Shown: positions 1 through 6,752 of the stretch, in pieces
How the letters are laid out: every line of letters starts with the position of its first letter
Position numbering within the stretch: position 1 is the stretch's first letter
Source of the DNA: Glaciecola flavus
GTDB lineage: Bacteria > Pseudomonadota > Gammaproteobacteria > Enterobacterales > Alteromonadaceae
Length of the DNA stretch: 64,000 nucleotides
NCBI RefSeq assembly: GCF_042646125.1
Contig: NZ_JBHRSW010000043.1
Location: 1 to 64,000, forward strand
Reading direction: 5' to 3'
The notes under the pieces: generated by a model
What the model saw: the letters and a program-made list of their open reading frames with translations, nothing else
The model's database searches: none
Told to the model about the DNA's origin: nothing
Made by a program: the position numbers and the translations under genes

Positions 1-80
1 GATTGATCTTGAAAAAATGATCAAGGGATTAGTTTTATCTATTGACAGCCCCGAGGCTCATATGTGTTATGAGGCATTTC
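1..80 (-). other. possible degenerate attC site at the window edge
   Basis: Immediately after the stop codon of the leftmost cassette gene, the minus strand reads CATAAC and then GCCTCGGGGCTGTCAA. This resembles the R''/L'' half of Vibrio-type attC sites, which carry TAAC followed by a GCC..GGGGCTG..CAA block. The position, directly behind a cassette gene reading away from the integrase, fits. The other half lies outside the window or is not recognisable, so this is only a candidate. Confidence 0.25.
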
Positions 81-495
81 TTAAAACTTCCTCTAGAGCA
101 ATTAGCTCATTTTGTAATTGTTCCGGGTTTTCTTCTTTGACAATTACTCCGCCACACCACATTACATCTAGTTTGCCATCGTTTAATGAGGCATAAACAA
201 GCATTGTTTGCCCCTCCTTGAACCAGTAACCAGTACAGCTTGCTCGGTTAAAATTTGTGTCCAAAACTACATCTTTATCTGTACCTTTGAATCGTCTTAT
301 TTGCTCAAATGTGACCTCTATTTCAGGTTCATTGAAAGCGTTAGTTGTCCCCTTATTTTTTATTTCTATTAGTTTGCCTAAAAACACTGAATCGAATGTA
401 GCTAATTTGTCTTCCGGAGAACCTAAATCACAAGAACAAGCCTGAGTTTTAAAGGACATAGCAACAAACAAAAAAAGAGAAAAGACTTTAAACAT
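67..495 (-). CDS. secreted TIMP/NTR-like cassette protein
   Basis: This 142-residue protein has an N-terminal signal peptide (hydrophobic residues about 4-17) whose likely cleavage site is just before a Cys-Ser-Cys motif (CSCDLG). A mature protein beginning C-x-C, followed by a segment of the FDSVFLGKLIEI type and a few further cysteines, is the pattern of the bacterial TIMP/netrin-like (OB-fold) family. Two later cysteines (ASCTG, MWCGG) could pair with the N-terminal ones. The gene reads leftward, away from the integrase relic, and lies beyond the 849-964 attC site, so it looks like an integron gene cassette. The start is the ATG at 495; the leader from 496 contains a hairpin (519-561). Metalloprotease inhibition is a family analogy only, and the true function is unknown. 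Confidence 0.7.
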   Translation of the reverse strand: MFKVFSLFLFVAMSFKTQACSCDLGSPEDKLATFDSVFLGKLIEIKNKGTTNAFNEPEIEVTFEQIRRFKGTDKDVVLDTNFNRASCTGYWFKEGQTMLVYASLNDGKLDVMWCGGVIVKEENPEQLQNELIALEEVLRNAS

Positions 496-518
496 TTACT
501 GTGCCTTATAATAACCAA

Positions 519-561
519 GATACGGGGCGAAATGCCGTTTAGGTATTTTGTCCCCGTCATC
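519..561. repeat. imperfect inverted repeat upstream of cassette gene
   Basis: The arms GATACGGGGCGAAATGCC (519-536) and GGTATTTTGTCCCCGTCATC (542-561) are imperfect reverse complements around a 5-base loop. The left arm closely matches the core of the long palindrome at 41540-41659 (ATATCGGGGCGGAATGCC), so the two may belong to one repeat family. It lies 24 bases upstream of the cassette gene start. Confidence 0.5.
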
Positions 562-654
562 AGCTTGTTCTTGGGAGACAACCTCTTCTCTACTCATGTT
601 TCTCCGATGCTCAGCTTATGCAGTGACGATCTTTGCATGTTACCTCGTCGCCCC

Positions 655-785
655 ACGGGCTTCTATCATAGTTTGATGCCTCACTTTTAGCGGCTGAGTT
701 GTCCGACAGCAAAACGACTGTTTTTCTGCGTGCATCGCAGACGCTAAAAGCGTGTCATAAATGCTCAAACTTTTCTACTGTTCTT
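655..785. repeat. integron palindromic repeat, copy A
   Basis: This is a roughly 130-base element related to the one at 1462-1590. The outer arms AGTTTGA (670-676) and TCAAACT (765-771) enclose inner arms CACTTTTAGCG and CGCTAAAAGCGTG, giving a long imperfect hairpin. Both copies are also flanked by similar sequence (CCCCACGGGC/CACACGGGC to the left, ..CTGT.CTTC..CAGAA to the right). No coding capacity is evident. It lacks standard attC core sites, so its nature is unknown. Apart from the hairpin at 519-561 and the attC at 849-964, I see nothing else in 496-969. Confidence 0.6.
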
Positions 786-848
786 CGCTACAGAACGCCA
801 ATGCACAATCCTACTCTATAAACAAAAATTGTTCGTGCCCGTGGCCAA

Positions 849-964
849 GAACGTCGCAATAAAAGGCCGGAGTTGTGTTGGTTGTTTTGTGCTATTAAAG
901 CACAAAACAACCGATGCAACGGAGGTCCAGCCCGGTACGGGCGATTTTTGATTGCCTTGTTAGA
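849..964 (-). other. attC: attC recombination site of an integron cassette
   Basis: On the minus strand the site opens with TTCTAACAAGGCAAT just behind the stop codon of the 970-1287 gene and closes with ATTGCGACGTTC. The outer segments AAC..GCAAT..AAA are mutually complementary, as in R''-L''/L'-R' pairs. The centre is a 14-bp perfect stem (GGTTGTTTTGTGCT and its complement). TCTAACAAGGCAATCAAA is a typical 5' end of attC sites in gammaproteobacterial integrons. The R' end (GTTCTTG instead of GTTRRRY) is degenerate. This site marks the end of one cassette and the start of the next. Confidence 0.75.
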
Positions 965-969
965 AGTTT

Positions 970-1287
970 TTACTTGCATTGAATTGGTTTTAAAACCTCT
1001 TTGCCATATATGACTTTGAACTGTCTAGGCTTATCTGCATCAACCACCTTTAAAAATGGCTTTGCCTCATAAAGACAAAATTGTTGCTCATTATCTATAA
1101 ATACTGGCAATTCATCTGGGTTTTTAAATTTGGCCAAGTTCCCACTGGCTAAAACTCTTAATTTCTCAACGTCAAATCCAACTGATATTTTTATTTTTGT
1201 ATTATTCTCTATTGCCAAATCAATACACGCATTAGCCCCACAAAACGGAAACAAAAACAATACTGGAATCAGTCTAAGTATCTTCAT
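970..1287 (-). CDS. secreted hypothetical cassette protein
   Basis: This is a 105-residue protein with a clear signal peptide (MKILRLIPVLFLFPFCGANA, cleavage near residue 20) and three cysteines in the mature part (ACID, QFCLY, PIQC). I do not recognise a family. The gene is framed exactly like an integron cassette: an attC-type R' core (GTTAGAA) lies 7 bases before the ATG at 1287, and the next attC begins 5 bases after the stop. It reads away from the integrase relic. No promoter is visible, so expression would depend on transcription from the integron end or neighbouring cassettes. The product is predicted to be periplasmic or secreted; its function is unknown. Confidence 0.75.
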   Translation of the reverse strand: MKILRLIPVLFLFPFCGANACIDLAIENNTKIKISVGFDVEKLRVLASGNLAKFKNPDELPVFIDNEQQFCLYEAKPFLKVVDADKPRQFKVIYGKEVLKPIQCK

Positions 1288-1294
1288 ATGTAAC

Positions 1295-1382
1295 TTCTAA
1301 CATTTGTTGATATCTGGCGCGCATTCAAAAGTCAAAACAACAACAAACATAGATACGCGTCCAGATTATCCAACTGTTAAAC
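1295..1382 (-). other. attC: attC recombination site of an integron cassette
   Basis: On the minus strand the site starts with the R'' core GTTTAAC (a full match to RYYYAAC, 1376-1382) and ends with GTTAGAA (1295-1301; GTTRRRY except the last base). The flanking arms AACAGTTGGATAATCTGG and CCAGATATCAACAAATGTT pair imperfectly, with an extra CGCG stem inside. The length of 88 bases and the symmetry are typical of attC. It separates the first cassette (next to the integrase) from the 970-1287 gene. Confidence 0.75.
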
Positions 1383-1859
1383 GAATACGAGACCAGCTAT
1401 AAAACTGTTACTAAGATGCTGTTCCGGTAGGGCAAAAACCCTGCCTGTTACTCCGATGCCACACGGGCTAACGACTAAGTTTGACGCCACACTTTTAGCG
1501 CTTGCGGTGTCCGATTGCAAAGCACTTTTCGACGGCACCGCAAGCGCTAAAAGCGTGACATAAAAGCTCAAACTATTCCACTGTACTTCAAAACAGAATC
1601 CTTGCCTTAACGTCCCTGCGTCGGTTCCTTCTTTCCTAAGCCCGTGTCGATTTAACAATTTATTGTAAGCGTACCTGTGGATAAGTTTTCTGTCCCAAGG
1701 TCGCGTATAAAATTTATTCTTTCTTCACTATATTTCCTCACACCGCTAATCGCAAGCGTTCTGTGGAATGTCGTTTTTTCACATTACGGTGATTGATTTC
1801 TAATGTCGCAAAAGTGCTCTTATGCGACAAGGATAACTTTTTCATGGATGTAGTTAATT
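1383..1859. other. first cassette and possible attI region, no convincing gene
   Basis: This interval between the first attC and the integrase relic holds no gene I can support. A 93-codon reading frame on the minus strand (1377-1658, TTG start) overlaps the attC and runs through the hairpin repeat, so it is probably spurious. Minus-strand GTTAAAT (1650-1656) matches the GTTRRRY crossover core and is the best candidate for the attI junction; GTTAAGG (1605-1611) is weaker. The segment also contains repeat copy B (1462-1590). Confidence 0.4.
1462..1590. repeat. integron palindromic repeat, copy B
   Basis: This is the second copy of the element at 655-785. The outer arms AGTTTGA (1478-1484) and TCAAACT (1568-1574) enclose an 18-bp perfect inverted repeat, CTTTTAGCGCTTGCGGTG at 1492-1509 and its complement at 1536-1553. 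The whole can fold into one long hairpin of about 97 bases. The better-conserved stem suggests selection on structure or recent origin. It lies within the first cassette, on the same side of its attC as copy A is relative to its own gene. Confidence 0.65.
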
Positions 1860-2421
1860 TTGTCTTCTACATTTTTGACTCAGATCTCTGATTTTATGTA
1901 TCGAAAACGGTATGCTAAAAGCACGATTGAAAGCTATTTGTTTGTGATTAAGGGCTTTATTCGTTTTCACAACTACAAGCACCCTATAATGCTTACACCA
2001 AGCGAAGTAGCTGACTTTTTTGCTTTAGCCTCAGGCGCGCATAAATTACCTATAGCACTGCTTTATGGGAGTGGGCTTCGCTTAATGGAATGCCTTCGCT
2101 TGCGCTGCCAAGATATCGATTTTGACTACAAGGCTGTTCGTGTTTGGAATAGCAAAGGTGGCAGACATCGTATTATCACCCTGGCCGATTAACTTACCCT
2201 GCTTATTATTGAACAGCTTGAGCCAGCGCAGGTGTGTTTTAATCTACAACGAACAATCCTAACTACAATGGCGTGTGCTTACCACCTCGTCTCAGAAAGA
2301 ATTACCCAAATGCCGCATATGATATTAAATGGCACTACTTGTTCCCATCATACAAATTGTCAAATGCCCAAGAAAATCGCTGGCTGGACAGATAAATTCA
2401 GGACAGAGCTAAATTTTGGGT
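1860..2421 (+). pseudogene. intI: integron integrase (IntI) pseudogene
   Basis: The first readable part (TTG at 1860 to TAA at 2192) gives an IntI-like N terminus (YAKSTIESYLFVIKGFIRFHNYKHP) joined directly after LTPSEV to the core domain (LLYGSGLRLMECLRLRCQDIDFDY...GKGGRHR-like). In intact IntI the LTP-x-EV phrase occurs twice, about 60 residues apart, so an internal deletion between the two copies is likely. After the stop, the same frame continues as LTLLIIEQLEPAQ. A shift at about 2250 then reveals YNGVCLPPRLRKNYPNAAYD and WHYLFPSYKLS, both hallmarks of chromosomal IntI. The C-terminal H-x-x-R and tyrosine motifs are missing. It diverges from the cassettes to its left, as expected for an integron. 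It is non-functional as sequenced. Confidence 0.85.
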
Positions 2422-2451
2422 AAAAATCTGCGGTTGCACCTCTCCTTATCT

Positions 2452-2486
2452 AGAATATTTATTATATTTATTTGCATATTTATCCA
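2452..2486. promoter_or_regulatory. tandem ARG boxes (ArgR operator) of the argC operon
   Basis: Two sites resemble the ArgR half-palindrome consensus TGAATWWWWATTCA: AGAATATTTATTAT (2452-2465, 11/14) and TGCATATTTATCCA (2473-2486, 12/14). Their start-to-start distance is 21 bp, the spacing of paired ARG boxes in enterobacteria. They lie about 240 bases upstream of argC, just after a possible -35 element (TTGCAC, 2434-2439). Inference: arginine-bound ArgR represses here. The ArgR gene is not in the window. Confidence 0.6.
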
Positions 2487-2650
2487 TTTTAAATTACCAT
2501 CCTTTTCCAGTTTAGACCTGTAGCGAGTAAGCCCCTTTTTCGCTGGCTGCAATCTTATTAGAGATTTTTTAAATGACTTTGGTTTCTCCCTCGATACGCT
2601 ATACGGGTTGGTTGCGACGAGCATAGCTCTACTAACGAAGAATAGCGCTT

Positions 2651-2711
2651 GGTGCAGCGGTAACACATCACACAAAAAAGTGTTACCATGCACCGTTTTT
2701 ACCCCTTTTTA
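2651..2711 (+). terminator. terminator-like hairpin in the argC leader
   Basis: The stem GGTGCA-GC-GGTAACAC (2651-2666) pairs with GTGTTACC-A-TGCACC (2680-2694) around an A-rich loop, and is followed by GTTTTTACCCCTTTTT. It sits between the ARG boxes and argC, 34 bases before the ATG. It could stop read-through from the integron side, or act as a leader attenuator for the arg operon. I see no convincing leader peptide. The rest of the 2422-2728 gap holds only the ARG boxes. Confidence 0.6.
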
Positions 2712-2728
2712 AGCACATAGATTTTATA

Positions 2729-3739
2729 ATGAAAGCATGTATTTTTGGTGCCAGTGGATATACTGGTGTAGAACTCGTCAAAATTTTGCATAAACACCCA
2801 ACATTTGAACTAAGCAATTGCTATGTCTCTGAAGGCAGTGCAGACAAAGATAAACGAGTCAATGATGTTCATGCCTGTCTAGATGCAGATTGCAATTATG
2901 TTTTACAAGCTGCTTCAGAACGTGAACTGAGTGAAATAGCCGCGCAGCACGACGCCGTTTTTTTAGCGCTACCTCATGAAGTAAGCCACCACTGGGCACC
3001 TAAATTACTTGAACAAAATGTAAGAGTATTTGATTTGTCAGGTGCATATAGGCTCAGTGATTTAGCCATATTTGAGCAGGCCTACTGTTTTGCAAATACG
3101 TATCCTGATACAGTCCAAGACGCCGTATATGGCCTAGCAGAGTGGAATAAACAAGCTATTCAAGCAGCATCAATGGTTGCGGTGCCAGGCTGTTACCCAA
3201 CCGCATCTCTCATTGGCATAAAACCAATAGTGGAAAGTGAGTTATTGGCAGACAATTGCATACCAGTAATAAACGCAACCAGTGGCGTGAGCGGAGCAGG
3301 AAGAAAAGCATCATCCACCACCAGTTTTTATGAAGTAAGCCTTACTCCTTACGGTGTACTTAATCATCGGCACACGCCAGAAATAGAAGAACACGCCAAG
3401 ACAAAAGTGATATTCACGCCGCACCTCGGTGCTTTTAAGCGCGGTATCTTAGCCACTACAACTATGTTTCTAAAAGAAACGGCATGCGCTGAGAACATTG
3501 CTCAAGCATACTCAAACGCTTACGCAAACTCACCCATCGTGCGCATCAGAAGCAATTGGCCTAAAGTTGACGAACTTGCTAACACACCATATTGCGACAT
3601 ATATTGGAAATACGACACAGAAAAACGCTGCCTTGTTGTTTGCACTGCCATCGACAACCTACTTAAAGGCGCGGCATCTCAAGCAGTGCAGTGCGCCAAT
3701 TTAGCATTTGGTATGTCTGAAGAAGTGGGGCTAATTTGA
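2729..3739 (+). CDS. argC: N-acetyl-gamma-glutamyl-phosphate reductase ArgC
   Basis: ArgC catalyses the NADPH-dependent reduction of N-acetylglutamyl phosphate to the semialdehyde, step three of arginine biosynthesis in the cytoplasm. The 336-residue protein begins with the nucleotide-binding GASGYTGVEL segment (residues 7-16) and carries the catalytic cysteine in AVPGCYPTAS (C155), both family hallmarks; the length is normal. It heads a co-directional argC-B-F-G-H-A run with gaps under 30 bases. Its TGA overlaps the argB ATG by one base. Expression is probably controlled by the ARG boxes and hairpin upstream. argE, often divergent from argC in gammaproteobacteria, is not here; that side is occupied by the integron relic. 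Confidence 0.97.
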   Translation: MKACIFGASGYTGVELVKILHKHPTFELSNCYVSEGSADKDKRVNDVHACLDADCNYVLQAASERELSEIAAQHDAVFLALPHEVSHHWAPKLLEQNVRVFDLSGAYRLSDLAIFEQAYCFANTYPDTVQDAVYGLAEWNKQAIQAASMVAVPGCYPTASLIGIKPIVESELLADNCIPVINATSGVSGAGRKASSTTSFYEVSLTPYGVLNHRHTPEIEEHAKTKVIFTPHLGAFKRGILATTTMFLKETACAENIAQAYSNAYANSPIVRIRSNWPKVDELANTPYCDIYWKYDTEKRCLVVCTAIDNLLKGAASQAVQCANLAFGMSEEVGLI

Positions 3740-4557
3740 TGGCTTCGCAATCTACACTTGCGCCAATTGTCATTAAAGTTGGTGGTAAATTTTTTGAACA
3801 ACTAAGAGAGCACAATAGTGGTAGTCAACAGCTTTTAGATGCCATCCATGACATGCAACTACGCGGCAGACAAATAGTATTGGTTCACGGTGGAGGCGAC
3901 CAAGTACAAGCACTCATGAGCGAGCTCAATCGTCCAAGTACTAAACACGAGGGTTTGCGCGTCACACCAAGTAGCGATATGCCTGTTGTGGCCGGTGTGC
4001 TGGCTGGCACCTTGAATAAACAATTGGTTGCTGAGATGAAGGCAAAATCTATTGTCGCAGCAGGCATCAGCCTCGCCGATGGTGACATTGCTGTATGTAG
4101 TCCGCTTGACGAAGCATTGGGGCAAGTCGGCACACCAGACAGTGGAGATAAGTATCTGCTATCTAGCCTACTAAATAACAATATAGTCCCCGTTATCGCG
4201 TCTATTGGCGCAAACGAAACGGGTGATCTATTCAACGTAAATGCTGATCACGCGGCGATTCATGTAGCAAAGATCCTAAGTGCTGAGTTATACTTTTTCT
4301 CCGATGTGAAGGGTGTACTGGACGCAAACAAAAACTTGGTGACAGAGTTAAGTCATTCGCTTTGTGATCAAATGTTGGCTGATGGTGTCATCACCGACGG
4401 CATGGTTGTCAAAGTAAAGGCGTCTCAGGAAGCCGCCAACCGCTTAGGCAAGCAAATTGTGATCGCAAGTTGGGATAATGCCAAAGTACTGCTGATCGAC
4501 GGCAAAGCTATGGGAACCGCAGTGTTACCCACAATAAAAAATGCGACGCATTCCTAA
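3739..4557 (+). CDS. argB: acetylglutamate kinase ArgB
   Basis: ArgB phosphorylates N-acetylglutamate with ATP, the second arginine biosynthesis step. The protein (272 residues from the ATG at 3739) shows the amino-acid-kinase fold signatures: VIKVGGKFFEQL near the N terminus, VLVHGGGDQVQAL, and the C-terminal DGMVVKVKASQEAA loop. I prefer the ATG that overlaps the argC stop (TGATG), which gives translational coupling; a TTG one codon upstream is possible. The length matches the short, arginine-insensitive ArgB type of enterobacteria rather than the hexameric inhibited type, but inhibition cannot be judged from sequence alone. Confidence 0.96.
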   Translation: MASQSTLAPIVIKVGGKFFEQLREHNSGSQQLLDAIHDMQLRGRQIVLVHGGGDQVQALMSELNRPSTKHEGLRVTPSSDMPVVAGVLAGTLNKQLVAEMKAKSIVAAGISLADGDIAVCSPLDEALGQVGTPDSGDKYLLSSLLNNNIVPVIASIGANETGDLFNVNADHAAIHVAKILSAELYFFSDVKGVLDANKNLVTELSHSLCDQMLADGVITDGMVVKVKASQEAANRLGKQIVIASWDNAKVLLIDGKAMGTAVLPTIKNATHS

Positions 4558-4575
4558 TTACAAAGGAACCGAAAA

Positions 4576-5505
4576 ATGCACAAAGACTTATTAACGTTTC
4601 GTAAATGGACTTCGGAAGAAGCTACCGCGCTTCTGGAGTTAGCGGTCAATTTAAAACAGCAGCAAGACTTCTACCCTCAACCGCTTGCAGGTAAATCAGT
4701 TGTTGCCCTCTTTGAAAAGCCGAGTTTACGAACACGCGTGAGTTTTGATATTGGCATCAACAAACTTGGCGGTCACATGGTATACGTTGACAGCCAAGGC
4801 GAACCTTTGAAAAAGCGGGAAGATCCAGTAGATGTTGGCGCAAATGTGTCTCAATGGGCTGATGCGATCGTCGCTAGAGTATTTGAACACAATACACTTG
4901 AACAATTAGCTGAAGGCGCCAAAATTCCGGTCATCAATGCCTTGTGTGATATGTATCATCCTTGCCAAGCACTGGCTGACTACATCACCTTGTATGAACA
5001 AGAAAAGCAAGTCAAAGGCAAAACCATGGCATACATTGGCGATGGCAATAACGTCACACATAGCTTACTTATTTTAGGCATTCTTTTAGGTGTACATCAA
5101 ATTGTTATCACACCAAAGGGACACGAAATTGATGACGAAATTCATCGATATGTGAGTGAATTAGCCGAACTAATGAACGTGATGGTGACATTTAGCAGCA
5201 AAGTAGCCGATCTTAAAGGTGCTGACGTGTTGTACACAGATACTTGGTTGTCTATGGGAGACGATACACCCTTAGCAGAAATCAAAGACGCATTAATGCC
5301 TTACCAAGTGAATAAAGCGCTAATGCAATCCTCTGGTGCAAAATACGTCATGCACTGCCAACCCGCACATCGAGATTTAGAAATAACCGGCGAATTGATG
5401 GACAGTGACAGTTCATTGCTCATGCAACAGGCAGAAAACCGCATGCATGCACAAAATGCCATTTTGACTTATTTATTAACAGATTTATCGTTAGAAAACG
5501 CGTAA
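4576..5505 (+). CDS. argF: ornithine carbamoyltransferase ArgF
   Basis: ArgF transfers the carbamoyl group from carbamoyl phosphate to ornithine, forming citrulline. The 309-residue protein has the carbamoyl-phosphate loop as SLRTRVSFD (residues about 50-58; the first residues of the usual S-T-R-T are S-L-R-T), the HPCQALAD motif, DTWLSMGDD and MHCQPAHRDLEI, which corresponds to the ornithine-binding HCLPAHR loop with Gln in place of Leu. RBS AAAGGA lies 10 bases before the ATG. It is the third gene of the arg operon, 18 bases after argB. Confidence 0.96.
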   Translation: MHKDLLTFRKWTSEEATALLELAVNLKQQQDFYPQPLAGKSVVALFEKPSLRTRVSFDIGINKLGGHMVYVDSQGEPLKKREDPVDVGANVSQWADAIVARVFEHNTLEQLAEGAKIPVINALCDMYHPCQALADYITLYEQEKQVKGKTMAYIGDGNNVTHSLLILGILLGVHQIVITPKGHEIDDEIHRYVSELAELMNVMVTFSSKVADLKGADVLYTDTWLSMGDDTPLAEIKDALMPYQVNKALMQSSGAKYVMHCQPAHRDLEITGELMDSDSSLLMQQAENRMHAQNAILTYLLTDLSLENA

Positions 5506-5514
5506 GGATTATTC

Positions 5515-6729
5515 ATGACATCCGTGAAAAAAGTTGTACTTGCCTACTCTGGTGGCTTAGACACCTCAGCCATTGTGCCGTGGTTAAAAGAAAACTATAA
5601 CTGCGAAGTGGTCGCATACGCTGCCGATGTAGGGCAAGGTGATGAAGAACTAGAAGGCTTAGAAGAAAAAGCGAAAGCCAGTGGTGCAAGCGAATGCCAC
5701 ATTGTAGATTTGAAAGAAAAATTTGTCAGTGACGTTATCTACCCAACGATTACTACAGGGGCTATCTATGAAGGTGAGTACTTACTTGGCACGTCCATGG
5801 CTCGTCCAGTTATCGCACAAGCACAAGTCGATATTGCCCGTAAAGTAGGGGCAGATGCGCTTTGCCATGGATGTACAGGTAAAGGTAATGATCAGGTAAG
5901 ATTTGAAGGGGCTTTCGCAGCTCTCGCTCCAGATCTTAAAGTGATCGCACCTTGGCGTGAGTGGGATATGGTATCGAGAGAAGATTTACTCGATTACCTC
6001 GCTGAGCGCAACATCCCGACAACAGCATCAGCCACTAAAATATACAGCCGCGATGCTAACGCTTGGCACATTTCTCATGAAGGGGGCGAACTAGAAGATC
6101 CATGGAATGCTCCGACCAAACAAATTTGGACGATGACAACAGACCCTGAAGATGCACCTGATACACCAGAAACCGTTACCTTGTCATTTGAAAAAGGCCG
6201 TTTAACCCAAGTTAACGGACAAACACTTTCTCCGTATCAAGCTTTAGCAACACTCAATAGTATTGCTGCACCGCATGGTGTTGGACGTATCGATATTGTC
6301 GAAAATAGACTTGTCGGGATGAAGTCACGTGGTTGTTACGAAACCCCAGGTGGGACAATTATGCTTAAAGCTTACAAGGCCATCGAAAGCCTAGTACTCG
6401 ACAAATCCGCATTGAAATTCCGAGAACAAGTCGGTTTAGAGTTTGCTCACGTCATGTATGACGGACGTTGGTTTACCGCGCTCAATGACAGCTTGTTAAA
6501 CGCTGCGGCTAGTTTTGCTGATTTAGTGACCGGTGAAGTCGTCGTCAAACTATATAAAGGTAACGCGAGCGTTATCCAACGCCAATCGCCAAATAGCTTG
6601 TATTCGGAAGACTTCGCAACCTTTGGCGAAGACGACGTATACGATCAATCGCACGCAGAAGGCTTTATCCGTTTATTCAGCTTATCAAGTCGAATTAAAG
6701 CGCTAAAAGCACAAGGCAAAGCTAAGTAA
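5515..6729 (+). CDS. argG: argininosuccinate synthase ArgG
   Basis: ArgG condenses citrulline and aspartate with ATP to give argininosuccinate. The 404-residue protein has the PP-loop motif AYSGGLDTSAIVPWL near residue 10 and the conserved GCTGKGNDQVRFE and ENRLVGMKSRGCYETPGG segments. Its length and motifs place it in the common (type I) ArgG group of about 400 residues, not the longer type found in E. coli. It starts 9 bases after the argF stop, with an AAGGAT ribosome-binding site. Confidence 0.97.
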   Translation: MTSVKKVVLAYSGGLDTSAIVPWLKENYNCEVVAYAADVGQGDEELEGLEEKAKASGASECHIVDLKEKFVSDVIYPTITTGAIYEGEYLLGTSMARPVIAQAQVDIARKVGADALCHGCTGKGNDQVRFEGAFAALAPDLKVIAPWREWDMVSREDLLDYLAERNIPTTASATKIYSRDANAWHISHEGGELEDPWNAPTKQIWTMTTDPEDAPDTPETVTLSFEKGRLTQVNGQTLSPYQALATLNSIAAPHGVGRIDIVENRLVGMKSRGCYETPGGTIMLKAYKAIESLVLDKSALKFREQVGLEFAHVMYDGRWFTALNDSLLNAAASFADLVTGEVVVKLYKGNASVIQRQSPNSLYSEDFATFGEDDVYDQSHAEGFIRLFSLSSRIKALKAQGKAK

Positions 6730-6752
6730 AGGGCTAAATAGGAGAAGTACCA

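Noticed and set aside
788..979. 63-codon minus-strand reading frame
   Set aside because: It lies almost entirely within the attC site at 849-964 and its product is low in protein-like character.
1377..1658. 93-codon minus-strand reading frame in the first cassette
   Set aside because: It ends inside the attC core, runs through a long perfect palindrome and has no recognisable protein features; treated as non-coding.
2409..2693. 94-codon minus-strand frame upstream of argC
   Set aside because: It overlaps the ARG boxes, the leader hairpin and the integrase relic, and has no ribosome-binding site or family resemblance.
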